Shown here in pieces: positions 25,157 to 40,000 of a DNA stretch of 64,000 nucleotides. A program made the position numbers and the translations under genes. Where the stretch lies: positions 2,330,001-2,394,000 of the forward strand of contig JAEMWC010000005.1 in NCBI GenBank assembly GCA_016490735.1. Direction: 5' to 3'. The DNA comes from Pachyseris speciosa. Its lineage: Eukaryota; Cnidaria; Anthozoa; Scleractinia; Pachyseridae. The notes under the pieces were generated by a model. It ran no database searches. It was given only the letters and a program-made list of their open reading frames with translations, and was not told where the DNA came from. Position 1 is the stretch's first letter; every line of letters begins with the position of its first letter.

Positions 25157-27504
25157 TCAAAACGGGAGCAAGTCATGACCAAGCCTTGAAAAACCCGGCA
25201 GAGGTGGAATTGACCATTTTGTCCTGCTCAGATGTCAAGGTTTCCAGAACTCCTACATTTTCCTGTAAGAGAAAGTTCGTTTTTCCTCGACAAATTCGCG
25301 ATGGATTAAATTTCTCCTAGCTTGAGGTTTAAGATGAGAAGGCAAAACCAGTTCTAACTGGTTTTTTCCTTTTAAGAACCGCAAATTTTAGAAGTTTTGG
25401 AAACGGACTATTTACACTGAGGGAGAAAACTTCTAGCACTAGGAGGATCCTAGAAGGCGGATCATCCTAGCGCCATAAGTTTTCTGTATTCAGTTTATAT
25501 ACTTGGCCCAAGCGCTAGGCTCTTTATAGTGATAGGATCTTCCCGTAGCCGAGAGATTTAAAGATCCTAATACTGGCGACAAAAAAAAAACAAACAAACA
25601 TGGCAGCGGCCGGGCGTTCAGGTGCCAAATCGAAAAGTGATGGAAGCGCGCCAGTACTTTTTTTACTTGAGAATCGTAGGTTACAGCAATGGTTTTGACT
25701 ACTGAAATGATTTTGAAAATACAATTTTTTGTCACTTTGTTTAAGTGAGTGATCATCGACAAAGTTTGCATCAATATTTCGCCTTTCGATGAAATAATAA
25801 GTGTCAATGGAGCAAAAATTATGTATTTTAAACTTAACAGTTAAAGCGCTGTATCAGTGACAGTATCGCACGATTTATGATCATATGTACACAAGACATG
25901 ATCACAAAAGATGGAATACCACTGGCGAATGACTAAAGTGAAAAATATAAGTAGAGTAGTGGGGAGAATCTGTAATTTTATGGCTGGTTTTAAATAGCAA
26001 AGCCTTCAATGTTCTCTTAAACTCTGTGTCTAAGAATTAATTAGAAAAAGTGAGCCTTGTATGTTATTTATGAAGTTTGGATGTGTGGGGAATAAAAAAA
26101 CAGAGAAATAACTGCATAAAGTTGAAAAACATTGAAAGGTGTTCTTTGATGCCTTTATATTGGATTAAAGGGAAGTTTTTTTGAGTTTTTTAATCGATTT
26201 TAGTTCTCCTGCAAGTGTATACGTACACGACACCCCAGATGTCATTGCCAACTTTTCCTAGTCAAGTCGTATCAAAGTTGGCTCGAGCTTTGGCAAACAT
26301 TATTATCCCATTCTGACTTCAGAACTTTTTCTGAAAATCAACTACACAAACAGACCGTCACCTTACGTGGAATACACATCAACATCAGAAAACGATCAAT
26401 AGCTTTTTAAAAGCTTTGTTTGCCTCTCACTAGCACACATTTTGACTTGCTGTAGAGAATTTGCATTTGCTCAGATTATAGCTACTATTTTTTTCTTGCC
26501 TTGTTTAAAAGCAGCCGCTTTCTATACAAAAGCATTCAGTGGAAACGTATATACATCTATTGTCCGAGATAGAAAAAGTTATTGAAAAATGGAAAAGAAG
26601 AAAAAAAAATATAGAACACAATGCTTTACAGAGAAAGCACCTGCTGCGTCAGTTTTAAAACTTCTTGATGACAAATTAAAAGCATGTGGTTCCTTAGCTC
26701 TCGGCCGGGTTCCAATACATACCACAATTCGTGATATATAATTGCGATTCTTTGCTATATAGGCTTTTTTTGTACGATAGGATGCAGTTCCGTCAGAGTA
26801 AGTTGTGTTTATTTTCATTTGATAATAATAATGATAATAATAATAATAATATATAATAACGTTATTATTATTAGATAATAACAATAATAATATTATTAGA
26901 CAGATGATAATAGTAATAGACAGATAATAATAATATTAGACAGATGATTTATTTTAATAATCTTATTTTAAGTAATTTTATTCCTATTTAATGTAAATTT
27001 TATATAATGTTAGAATTTATTTATTAATTTTATTTTACGCAATTTCATTCCTTTCTAATGTAAATTTGTAAATTTTGATATAATACTGGCTACGTTTACA
27101 CACCCAGTATTTGTAAGTAACGACCTGGCATTCAGGAGTTTTAAACTGCCATAATAATAAATTAAGTTTTGCAACTCCGGTTGATTAGAAGATTCACACT
27201 ATTTATATATTATATTTATAGATTAAAGGTTGAAAATAATGAATAGTTCTATTTCGGTCGGTCGGTCGGTCGATCGACTGACCGACCGACCGACCGACCG
27301 ACCGACCGACCGACTGACCGACCGACCGACCGACCGACCGACCGACTGGCTGACTATCAGATTAAATGGGTTACGACACGAAAAAAGGGAATAAATGCCT
27401 CTCTAACTAAACTAAATCTGACTGACTGAATGATTGCCTTACATGAAAAGGAAGTTCACCCATTTTTCGATCAGCAGGAAATTATTGTATTATGAGTCAC
27501 CAAC

Positions 27505-27649
27505 CTGTCAGACCAATTGCCTTTCTCACTGAACTGTAGTCCGGCAAACCATGATCCCTTCCTCGCTGTATGTTCAGAGCCGCTAGATCCAAACCAAGTT
27601 GACGATCGCGACCAGAAGGAAACAAAACATTTCTCATGTCATCTACCAT
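27505..27649 (-). CDS. Extra peroxidase exon e10, unit B
   Basis: The exon, splice sites and reading frame are the same as in unit C, with the RGRDHG motif intact. No e1-e9 lie between it and the e13 of unit C at 30627, so it is either part of an alternative 3' cassette of the single 5' half or a piece of an incomplete gene copy. Confidence 0.85.
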
Positions 27650-30626
27650 CTATTGTCAAGAAAGAACCATTACAAGAGACTTCGAGTATGTACAGTAAGG
27701 ATTTTCTGAATGAAATACCTGTGGCTATAAATTCAGACGGTTCAAAATGACAAATATCAAACGTGCAACTTCTTCCTTGATCTTGCTACATTGATGAAAA
27801 TCAAAAAGTTGTGCATAACCGTGACAAGTACTCTTGGCATACAGATTGGCGTGGATATAATTAAATAAAACTGGCTTTGTATTACTTTCTGACGACCTTG
27901 GTGAAATTTTGGAATAGAACGACTTTCGCTTGACCTTGAAGTGGTGCAGAAACGCAACAACGAACGTATACTAATGGAAATCAACAATTTGGTTGGTTTA
28001 GTCCGTGAGCTCTTCCACTGGTTCAGAAAACACGCTGCGCGTTCGAGCTAGTGCGCGAAAGCTTTCGTTTTGACGTCACTCTGTTTTAAGCGAATCACTT
28101 GCGGAAGCTTTATTCCGAGGTCAAACCAAAATTGCTCTATGACCTTCAATTGTTTTTCTAGTTGCCATAACAGACAACCTCTTCCACAAAGTGGAATCTA
28201 TGTTATCCTTTGCTCTTTGCAGCACGCTTTCGCTGCACTACACAGCCCGATTGGTGAACGCGTTGCTTCGATCAACGTACTATTCACAGTTCAACAAGAA
28301 AAACAAAAGCACATAAATAAACCACAAGAACAAGCATTCAATATGAACCTTGATTAGAATGAACCTTATCACCAGCACTACGGGCAATGCAAAACGTTTC
28401 GATCATTTCAAAAATGGTTCACGAAGGACTATCATATCAATTTGTTCATCATAATTTTCTAATTGTAAACATGCCTGAAACAACATTTCAAAAAACTAAT
28501 TTCGGTTGGCATGTTTTGGAGATACACATGAAAACTTTCCTGGATAGGTTAAGCAATAACTAACCTTATCACCAACACTATTTTTATAGTGAGTAGTATC
28601 GTGTGTCAAATTGCTTGAAAGGGGGCTTGCTTATAAGACAAAGCACTTGGCAAGCTGGCCAAGTGAAGACACTGGTTCGACTTTTTGGCTAGCTGGCCGA
28701 GTAAAAACACAAGTTCGATTGAGAAAGCGTTCGGAACTCTGTAAGCACACGGGTTGGAATGCCGAACTAGTTGCAGCACGCTTCCGAAAAACACTTTATT
28801 CAACTATTCACAGTTCACTGAACACGAAAAACAAAAGCAAATAAACAAAACCGCAAGAACAAGCATTCAGCAATGACAGTAGGATCTTACCTTCGTTAGC
28901 CAGCAGTGAAGTTATTTTACTTCTGTCAGAATACTTCACCCTTTAACGTGATGTCTAGCCTGCGTGGCAGGCGCTAGACAGGGGAAGAGGAGGAAAAACC
29001 CTTTCCCTTTCAAGCGCCTGCCACGCAGACTACGTGATGTCACGTCAGAGCCCATGAAATCGTAAAATAAAAGGCTTGAAAGTGTGACGTAAGCTTTGGT
29101 CGCCAACGGCTACCGACAATGCAAAACATTTCAAGCACTTCAAAATTTAAAAAAAAAACATGTGTCAATTTGAGCGAAACGCCGCCGAATTTTAGACGTG
29201 GTCTGCCCCACAGGCATACCACGTAAAAACTGCTCTATTTGCAATATGATTCCGAATCAACAAAAACAAATAATTCACGTCTTGTTTGTCTCAATTCAAA
29301 CTCGGCTAGCTGCCAATTCGATCACTTAAAGTTTTTTTTTTACTTGCTAAGAGCGTTAAGCAATCGACCGTATTGACTGGTCATTTTTCGTTTGTTCTCC
29401 AAGATTTCAACTCCTGAGAGAAGTTAGCCTGTAAGCTGTCAAAGCCTGACAGACCCTGACAGGCACCAACGGCTCAAGGAATTTAGTTTCACCCAAGCAG
29501 AAAAAGGAAGCATTTCAAAGCAGTTTCAAAGAGTGTTAAAACAACTCACACACAGCACTTTTTGGAAAGTATATTTTCCACAATTACATAGTTTAACTTA
29601 TCCTAAATTAGAACGACAAGCAAAACTATATTAAGATTTCATTTCATGAAACGATGCCATTGATGAAGATTAAAGAGTCTTTTTCAAAACTTCTATTCTT
29701 TATCTAAGTACTCGACAATTTAAGCCCGTTCAAAACTGAAAGCTACAAACCTCGCAAGATATACTTTGTACAGTGTCAGCGGTCGTACAGCATATAGAAT
29801 TACTCGAGAATTACGCCTTACTTGACCGCTGACCGCTAATTAAAAAGGCACTGTTGCGTAATTTGAATAAACGAAAAGATGAATTTGCAACAATGAAACC
29901 TCTAAAATGTTTTGCAGTTTTCTACAAGGTACTTAATATGTACATTGAAACTATTTGCGATTATCTATGGCCAGTGATGACGAGCAGGAAGTGGATTGGA
30001 ACTCGAAAACATTAGGCTAACTTTTTCAAGTTTTGTCATTGTGTCTTGGAAAAATCAACATAAAACAACACTAGTTTCTTTTCCTTCCAAGAAATAATTG
30101 AAAATCTACCTCTTCGTGGTACACGGGCCATTCGTGTAACAAAAAAAGTACTTACTCACAATTTGAACAAAATTTACCCTTTGCACAGATCATAAAGACC
30201 TTTATCAGGTGTATTTTTCCCGCCCCCTTACTCTCCCCCCCCCCCCCCCCCCCCAATAATTCATGATAAAAAAATTGAAACTGCTGAATAGAGTCCCCTG
30301 AAATAAGTACTTGAAAAATCTCAACAACCAAAACGCAGTATCACCACCGCAGGGCGCAGCCGAATCTCTCAGTAAGGGCTAAACAAATTCATTAGTGACG
30401 GTCGTAGACAAGACCGTCATGGAATTTTTCACGGAGCAGCACTTTTCTACCAACCTACTTCTCAACTGAGGCCTTTCCTCAAGGTTTCTTCTCTACTAGT
30501 CTCTACGAATGAAGAACGAGGCTTCGGTGAACGTGGTGAGAAATTCGAAAGTCCTGCTCCAATTTCTGAAATATCTGCGGGATTTTAATCGACTAAACAA
30601 TGTATAACTATTTCTTTAGTTGATTT

Positions 30627-31034
30627 TCAGTTCAATTCTAAACCTTTGTCGACGTTGATATTAGTTTTGAGCCGCAATCGGAACCAAAGTTTGAGAGAAA
30701 AGACAAACAACACCGCGGCGAAGAGAAAGAACATTACACACATCACTACGAGAGCAGTGGTCAGCCCACTATTGGCAGTATCAGCATCAGTCACTGAAGT
30801 CGACCGCCCATAACAATCTTGCTTTTGCTTCGCCAAATCTCGTTCAAGAGTCCTCAGTTTTCGTTCAAAGCTCGTGCAGCTATCGGTGGTGCTCTCGTTA
30901 TTCGGTATGCACTGAAAATCGTTGACGCTTGCGCAGTACTGTGTGGAGAAAAACACGTTATTTGGCGCGCTCTTGAAGCCAGTGTTGAGGCGGATGATCT
31001 CACCTAGTGTCAGGGAATGAACCTGGTTGATTTC
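30627..31034 (-). CDS. Peroxidase exon e13 in unit C: end of domain, stalk, TM helix, tail
   Basis: The acceptor is TTTTCATCACAG|GAAATC and the stop is TGA at 30627-30629. It opens [20 protein letters not shown] and APNNVF, the usual end of the catalytic domain (LADVI-NT-...-NVF). Next come a linker with four Cys and a charged stretch ([18 protein letters not shown]), which may form a coiled coil, a TM helix ([20 protein letters not shown]) and a basic tail. The C-terminal anchor makes a cell-surface enzyme likely. Confidence 0.87.
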   Translation of the reverse strand, partial: EINQVHSLTLGEIIRLNTGFKSAPNNVFFSTQYCASVNDFQCIPNNESTTDSCTSFERKLRTLERDLAKQKQDCYGRSTSVTDADTANSGLTTALVVMCVMFFLFAAVLFVFSLKLWFRLRLKTNINVDKGLELN

Positions 31035-34000
31035 CTGTGATGAAAACCAAAGCTTTGAGTGAGTATTCTTTTTAACTCGGAAAGTGGCTACATTATTTGT
31101 CATTTCCGAGTTGTAGGTGTGAGGCTTCCTTCACGGTATATTTAACAAATAGATTCCATGTTGCCGTGCGTCTGTTCAGTAATAGATCACAGATGACATC
31201 AAAATGTGGTAAAAACAAAGAAGTGGCACACGAGCCGCAGGCGAGTATGTCACTGATGTTTTTACCACATTTTGACTTCTACTGTGATCTATTTAACAAT
31301 TAGATTATTCGCTCTCGATTTCTATCGCGTGATAGCTGATGAGGGCGCAGCCCGAATCAGCTATAGCTGATGAGGGCGCAGCCCGAATCAGCTATCACGC
31401 ATAGAAATCGAGAGTGAATAATCTAATTGTTTTAGTATAAATCTACTAGTCGTTCAAAACTAAACAAGTAAATTGTCTAAAACCTCCTCGCAGACACCTC
31501 GAAAACGCAAAGAAGCGGGCGCCATTTTGTTGACAGTCGCTACTCACTATCTATCACAGAATAGATAGCGAGTAGCGTAACTAATCAGAGAACGGCATTC
31601 GTGATAGAACGCTAGTAGATTTATACTAATACTGAACAGACGCACGGCAACATGGAATCTATTTGTTTTATATAATAAAGAAACAAAATGCAAGCGAAAA
31701 ACTCGTTTATTTTCCGTTTCTGGAAAAAAGTGGGTAGTGATGACGTAATCTGTGCATCTGTCCTCTAATAGATCATAGCTAAGAACCAATCACAACGCGC
31801 GAACTATCCACCTTATATAAACCGGTATAGTTCATGTTAACACGCCTTATAGTATTCCTCATAGATTATTCCTTCAATTCTTTGTCGTACTTGAGATGCT
31901 TTGGTTACTTGAAAGTGTACGGAAATAACCTGTCAGGGTGACTACATGGCGTGTTAACATGAAGTATATACCGTGAACAGGTACATATGTAGTAACGGGG
32001 GAGGACTGTTACACCTATATTTCTACAAAGACTTAATCATGGGCAAAATGTAACGCAAGTGTTCAGCCCTGGTGAAACGGCGCATGATAGTCGATGATAG
32101 TTGAAACGTCATCGAATATTATGTATTAGTGTATACCACACAAGTGAATAGTGCTTTTCGCGCGCTCTGATTGGTTAACTCGGAGGTGATTAGCAAGTAC
32201 TATTCACCTCCGAGCAGCCGGCGCGCGAGATTTTACAATTTCCGACCGCTTGTCGGTATATTGTCACATAAATTAATGTTTTGGTCCGCTAATTATTCAG
32301 CTTGTGTGGTGTATACTAAAACAATTATTCACCTCAGTGTCAGTAAAAGTGGTGGATAGTTACCTCGCCGCTTCGCGGATCGGTAAATATCCATCACTAT
32401 TCACCTCCACTTCGGTGAATAATTGTTAACTCGAACCTGCTCAAAAATCTCATGATGGTCGACGATAGTTTTGGCCGTTTCAGCGCGCGCACGATAGTCG
32501 ATGATAGTATTACAGTCAGCTGTTTTCGACCAACATCGATGGGCGCAGGTAAAGTCGAAGAGGAAAGCGATCAAATGGACCAACAAAGAAATATCCAACT
32601 TGATAGACGAGAAGCTCATACTAGCATTGTGTTTACAACTTTTCACGGAGACTCATGCGAGCGTCACGCAAGCGGCACTCGAGCTTGTGTCAGTAGACTA
32701 TCGCCAACTTCTTTGAGCCGTTTGACCACGCGCATGATAGTTGATGATAGCTTAGGACTTTTCAACTATCATGCGCCGTTTGACCATCGCAGGACTTTAC
32801 GCTTCTCTATTGAAACCTTCAGCAACGTTTCCCAACCATATACCCGCGAATATATACGATGTAAAGTTCAGTGACTCATAGCCACCTGGATTACCTTTAG
32901 TTTCGTTCTTCTCAAGGTTGAGATTACCGGGTCAGTATCCCGCTTTCGTCAAAATCAAACTACTCTACATTTTTGCAGCTTTTAACATAATCAAACTTAA
33001 GAAATCGGTTATGAGATCAAATTAATTGTCAACAATTTTGAACAAAGGGATGTGCCATAACAGTCACTTCCAATTTTATCTAATGCACGGAGTAGAACAT
33101 TTATTAACGTTTTTCTAGCTACCATCTAGGACTGGAAAGCATGCAACTGTTTCAAAAGATTGATGACACTGTGACAGTCCCGACCCCTGAGGGTAGGCAT
33201 TGGGACTCAGTGATCGAAGTATAATCTTGGTATGACTAGTGATGTTTTCTATATAGAAACTGGAAGGAAAGACACGTATAGAGAAAGTTACCTCTTTGGA
33301 GAGATGCTTTTCATACCAGAACCTGTCACCGTCTCTAATTCTCAGGAAGTTACGCATCACGATTCTGAAGTAGAAGAAGAAGAAGAATCGTTTATTATAT
33401 TATATATAAAACTCCTTGCAGTCTGACGACTGAATTACAAGTTTACATATGAAAATACAATAAAAATAGACTAACATGCTTATAAAAAAATGCCTAACTA
33501 TAACAGTGAATAAATTAGTGTAAAAAATATGAATATATATACCTCTTACTAAGCGAGTTCGAGGTCCGTCACTAGTGTAAGTTACGGACCGAGTTTTTCC
33601 CGTTGATTTATAGGAAAAATTAAGAGAAAAAAAAATAGAGAAAAATAGAAAACAATTAGGAAAAAACGAGGATCTGTAACTTACAGTAGGGACCGAGAAA
33701 ACGAGGTTAGTAAGATATTTATTATATCTCTGAGGTAAATCCGGCGCGCGGGAAAGAAAACTAGTTGAAGTCAAGCGGGCCGACGGTACCGTAGAATACG
33801 ATCCGTAAAATTGACCATTCACAGCGCGCGTACTAAGTGAGAGATATAATAATAATTATTATTAAATCATAGAAGAGCTATTATACAAATCTTCCAAATC
33901 CTCAGTCAAAATTTCACCCCAATGATTGTAGTGGCTTATAATGAAACTGTCCTTTTAACGATCAGTTTTACATACAGGAATGTTAAAGGTTCTGTTTATT

Positions 34001-37000
34001 CTAAGTTGTCTATAATGTACTGGATTGGGCGGCAATAGATCAGCGAGCTTATGATTAGGGTTTTAACAATATCGTTGAACAGGAGAGCACAGAGTCGACT
34101 ATGCCTATCATATAACGTAGGAATGCCAGCCCTTGCTGAAGCTTCCTTATACTTGCAGTCCGCAAAAATAGATCTCATGGCGCACCGCTGAATACGCTCA
34201 ATTTGTTCTCAATTCTGCTCTCTTTGTTCTACCACGCTTGTATAGTTATATTTCTACTAAATCCCTAATGTGTCAGCTAACATATCGCCTGTTTAAGACA
34301 GCATTGCAATTTCATACGCTGAGAGGGTAAAAGTTTCTTTGCCTTCAAGTTTCCCTATTATAAACCACAACCACACAAAAAAAAAACACGCAATGAACTC
34401 AAGACATGCACATGACATTTTTCTAAGAAAATAAGTCTGCTTGAAGGGAATGTACTCCAACCCTGAACGAAAAGAATTGCCTCGTTGGGCAATAAAGATA
34501 ATATACTTCCTCAATTCATTTTTGCAAGTTTTAAACTTACGTCCTAAAAGTCGGTCCCAGTTCACTGCCGTCCTCATGATCTTCGGCCAGGCCTCCAACC
34601 CAGAGGTCAATATTGTTTCTTTCTTGGTAAAGCTCCTTCATTTTACGGCTGACAACGGAATCCTTCGTGATATCGGAGAAACTTGTAATTTCTTCATAAA
34701 ACAACATACCAACAGTCAATCATCGAATTGTGAAATTAAAACGTTTTACTGGTTGACAATGACTTAAAATTGGCCGCCCGAGGGGGTACTCCCATATATA
34801 AGCTAAAGGGGTATGTCCCGCTGGGAAAGGTATGGTTTTCAAGCAATTTAGCGTAAGATAGGGTATATAAATCAAAGAGTTTTGCTTCAGGATGGGTTGT
34901 TGCCACTGGAGCCGATAGATCAGTTTGTGAAGAATTTGGTCTGCAAACAATATTGAAACTCGCAAGTATAACAGCCCATGATATAGACTTGACAATGCAA
35001 CGTACTGAGGTTAAAATTACCGTTTAATAGAGTGTGATAAAGTTTCTTGAAATAGCAAGTCTGGGATGGATAGGGAGTTTTGCTGTCTAGACCTGGCTTG
35101 CAAAATGCAACTCGGATAATGGTCTGGAACAGGGTAAGAGTTTCATACTTTCATGGGCACACCATACATACAGTGTCCCACCCCTGCCTACGAAAATTAG
35201 TCGGTTACCTAGTAATCTCCTTACACAAGCAGTCCAAGACACTAACTGTTTATAAAAGACTACCTCTCTACTTATTTTATATTACAATCCTTGTTTTCAG
35301 AAGTGCTAATCTACTGGCGCATCAAGGAGGAAGAAAGGTTCATGCCAATTTTTGCTCTCATTCTCTTTTCACCACAGTCAAAGAATAATAATGAACCTAG
35401 AAAACCGAAGAAAATGCTTGCAGGCTACGCCGCCTGTGATATTTACAGTAGCGTGGCGGGCATCACTTTAAATCGTCGTCATCATCATACACTAACTTAT
35501 ATGATGCAAATCTATGACTTGGGGATGAATTGCCAAAAATCCAAAATAAGATTCTCCGCTTTTGCGAGGATTTGATTGGCGGCAATGATGAACTACGTAC
35601 ACCGTATCTGACAGTACTGTGCCGCCGGCTAAAAGGGAAAGAAGCCCTCTTTCGGAAAAGGCTTCAGTCTCGATTTGGTCTCATCTGTGACTACCTGCTT
35701 GGTTTTGACTGCTTTAATCGAAAATCACCTGATGAAGTAGCCACTCGACTCTTCTACCATTAGAGTCTAGCGACGGCCCTCACGTTCGCAAGATACCTTA
35801 TTCTCCATCAAAGGATTTAATCAGAAATGGATAGTTTACCTCCTTTGTAACAGCGAAGGGAAGTGAGTACACTATGCGGCGTTGTGATAGATCAAAGACA
35901 CACTTACGTAGTTTTTTGTCTGCCGTAGGTGCGGGAAGATTCTCGCACTTAATCATTAAATTATATATTATTTTACACGTTAGGCTTTCTATGGATGGTG
36001 TAGGTGAGGAGGGCTCCGATTCTCCCCTTTTTGTTTTTAAAAGTACTTTCCAAGAACAAGGTATTGCAGATAATAGTCAAATTTTATTAGTAATGTTAGC
36101 ATTGTAAATAGCGTTAGATTTCTAAGTAACGTTGCTAGTAATTGTCAGTAATGTTGTAAAATTCATTAATAATTCATAAGACTAACGACCAATCTACGGG
36201 TAGTATTTGAGTCACATGTATACCTCTCTAAACCCCGATAAAAATCATTAACTTTCATAAAAGTGTCCTGCTCCACTAATTAGTATGCATTAACTTTCAT
36301 ACAGATCTCTACTGATTAACATTACAAACACGACAAACACAATCTATTGTTTCATTTCACAAGTAACATAAAATATTCGCGTCCGACCTTTATGGGCTTT
36401 AAAACGGCTCGCCTGCGGCTCGCCGTTTTAACTTCCCATAAAGGTCTCCCGCTCATATTTTATGTATTACTTAGTGTTGTAAATAAGATTGGCAGTATAC
36501 AATCGCAATAAAGTGCTAAAAGTTAAAAAGAAAATGGATGTTGCTAAGCGATAACGATAATTTTAATAGTTTCACGACTATTTCACCCCGGCACTGTTAG
36601 GAAATCTCCAGCTGCGGATGGAAAGAAGCTCGAGGCAATCAATAACTAAGCAGGACTCGACGAAAATTCAGAACACACAAATCAATGTAAATTTGTTACC
36701 CGACAATGTTAGAGGCGCTGCCACTGAAAACAATTTTATGCGTCTCGAACGCTAACGTGTTTTTTTTTTTTAATATTTGCCAAATAATTTTAACATCTTT
36801 TATCATTTTATCATCTTTCTACTTTTTTGTGAAAACGTGTGAATAACTTGTGAAAGCTGTAATAGCACAGCTGACAAATGCACCAATTGTTTTATAACAT
36901 TTTTAACGCAATGGGAATATGAAACCACTCGCGCAAATGAATTTGATTGCACAAATGTACTAGTTATGTTACAACGGAGAAATAATTAATGACTCTTTAA

Positions 37001-40000
37001 AAGTGATGTTTAATTTATTCGCGTTGTAGCATGGTTAGCCACACGCCCTGTTGTCATATTAAATCCAATTTCGACGCTAATAAGCCACCACCCAAGAGCT
37101 GGACTATTGTTAAGATCGCTTGAATTATTGGCACAAAAGATAACTCGAATTGAGAACGGGGCAAGGGGAAAGAAAGGAACCAATAGTAACACAGGAGATT
37201 GGAATCAACCAGCATGGCAATTTTATCTCAAGCAAGAGGTGTAAATCAGTGTTAAACCCTTTCACTCTCACGGCTGACCAGTATTTAAATTCGATTCTCT
37301 TTACAATTTCAGTATGCTGTCAAGCAGAGAGATTATGAGAATTAAGAAAATAATCAATAAGTGGATATGGTCTTGATATAACACCAAATTCTCAGGAATG
37401 GTCAACAAAAAATGTATGATAATCCGTAAAGAGAATTAGCTTTAATTTCAGATCTTGGGAGTAAAAGGTTAAAGAATTGACTCATTCATTCCCTTTCCTT
37501 TATGAGATGTACCGATCTTTATGCCCCAAATTGAAGTGAAAGTGTACGATGATGACTGAATTTCATAGTTTAACTTGAAGGCGTGTTTGGCACTTTCACT
37601 ATTCCTGGAGTAGCCTAAGGCTGGTATCCAGCTTATTGTTACGATCTTGGGAAAAAACTACTTCAGAAAACACGCTACTTGGAGACAGAAATTCCCTCTG
37701 AGCCCGATTGTTCGAAAACTGATAAACTCTAACCCAGAATTAGGAGTTAACCGAAGTTTTCATATCCCTCGTTGAGAAGGTTTTGTAGAGCAAATGTTAT
37801 GCTTAAAGTAAAGTTAAATTAGTTCCAACACGTGATTAGCTATAATAACTTCACCTCCCCCAGGCTGACTGATCCCCCAATCAATTAAGCTTAATTTGCG
37901 AAGCAGCCATTGCCAGGGAACGTATATGACGCGAAAACAACATTTGAGTCGTGGTATACTAATGAAAACTGTATACGATATGAAGGGCTGAAATGCCTCA
38001 CCGCCTCAAGAAAAGCTCTCGCAACCTTTAAAATTTTTGCTATTGGTCAGCCTATCCTCAAACGATTGTAAAGCACAGATAAACCTGTTCAGCAAATTTT
38101 CTTACCTTCAAGAAAAAAAGTGTTAGAATTTTTATTTAAACAATCCTGAATCTGTCATGCGGCACTCACACAACACCAAATTATACTTTTATGTTATCCT
38201 TCAAGGTGGCCTCTCCTATAAGCCTTGTGGTTTCCTGAGGTCTCCTCGCCACTAACTTAGGTGTATTATTTGTAAATATTGTGAAAATTGCAAATAAATA
38301 ATTAAATAAATAAATAAATAAATAAAAACCACGACTAAAGCTGAAGTTCTTTTAATTCGTTAAGGGAAAGTGGAGTCTTGCTGACAATGATTTTTACTTG
38401 CTTTCGCTGCTTCGATCTTCCTTTTTAATTATTAACATGGTTTTCTAAATTCGCTTGTTGTTAGATTTTTGCAAATTTGCATCTTATCAAGACATCTTTG
38501 AGGAGTAATAGAGTCTTGATGTTGGGAAGTTGGGAATTAATGATCTTGTGAGTAAAAGGGTTAAAGAATTGACTTATTCATTCCCTTTCCTTTATGAGAT
38601 GTACTGATCGTTATGCCCCAAATTGAAGTGAAAGTGTACGATGATGACTGAATTTCATAGTTTAACTTGAAGGCGTGTTTGGCACTTTCACTATTCCTGG
38701 AGTAGCCTAAGGCTGGTATCCAGCTTATTGTTACGATCTTGGGAAAAAAAACTACTTCAGAAAACACGCTACTTAGAGACAGAAATTCCCTCTGAGCCCG
38801 ATTGTTCGAAAACTGATTAACTCTAACCCAGAATTAGGAGTTAACCGAAGATTTCATATCCCTCGTTGAGAAGGTTTTGTAGAGCAAATGTTATGCTTAA
38901 AGTAAAGTTAAATTAGTTCCAACACGTGATTAGCTATAATAACTTCAGCTTCCCCAGGCTGACTGACCCCAATCAATACTTAATTTGCGAAGCAGCCATT
39001 GCCAGGGAACGTATATGACGCGAAAACAACATTTGAGTCGTGGTATACTTATGAAAACTGTATGCGATATGAAGGGCTGAAATGCCTCACCGCCTCAAGA
39101 AAAGCTCTCGCAACCTTTAAAATTTTTTCTATTGGTCAACCTATCCTCAAATGATTGTAAAGCACAGATAAACCTGTTCAGCAAATTTTCTTACCTTCAA
39201 GAAAAAAATGTTAGAATTTTTATTTAAACAATCCTGAATCTGTCATGCCGCACTCACACAACACCAAATTATACTTTTATATTATCCTTCAAGGTGGCCT
39301 CTCCTATAAGCCTTGTGGTTTCCTGAGGTCTCCTCGCCACTAACTTAGGTGTATTATTTTTTAATATTGTGAAAATGGCAAATAAATAATTAAATAAATA
39401 AATAAAAACCACGACTAAAGCTGAAGTTCTTTTAATTCGTTAAGAGAAAGTGGAGTCTTGCTGACAATGATATTTACTTGCTTTGGCTGCCTCGATTTCC
39501 TTTTTAATTATAAACATGGTTTTCTAAATTCGCTTGTTGTTAGATTTTTGCAAATTTGCATCTTATCAAGACATCTTTGAGGAGTAATAGAGTCTTGATG
39601 TTGGGAAGTTGGGAATTAATGACGCACCAAAGGGGAGGAAGGTGATGACAATTACAGGTTTCTCATTGACACAGCTTGGCAGGTGTCCGATCCCATCAAA
39701 CGCTATACAAGATCTTATCAGTCGAGGCGTAAAAGAGGCTCTTAACTTTAAAACTAAGATATCATTTTGTGCGAGGATTTGATAAGCGTCCATGCAGAAT
39801 TACACGGGAATCAATGACGGTACCATGAAGCCTGTTCATCGCGAACAATGTCCTAGTTCGGAATCGCTTCAAATGCATTCATCATTTTTCGTTGCTTCAC
39901 TCGTTTTCGTATCAACAGTAAATGTCTTCACGCTATTTGGTGCTGTAATCGGAAATTTGTTGATCGTGCGGGCACTCCGCTGTGTCAGCTCAATTCATCC

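Larger units (their letters stand above)
12195..28085. repeat. Tandem unit B (complete, about 15.9 kb)
   Basis: This is a complete copy: 3' flank of the peroxidase gene, e13, e12, e11, GPCR copy (frameshifted), e10, and part of intron 9. By eye it is roughly 98-99 percent identical to units A and C where they align. Such closeness means a recent tandem duplication, or redundancy introduced by assembly. A 327-base direct duplication at 13994-14647 occurs only in this unit. Confidence 0.85.
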
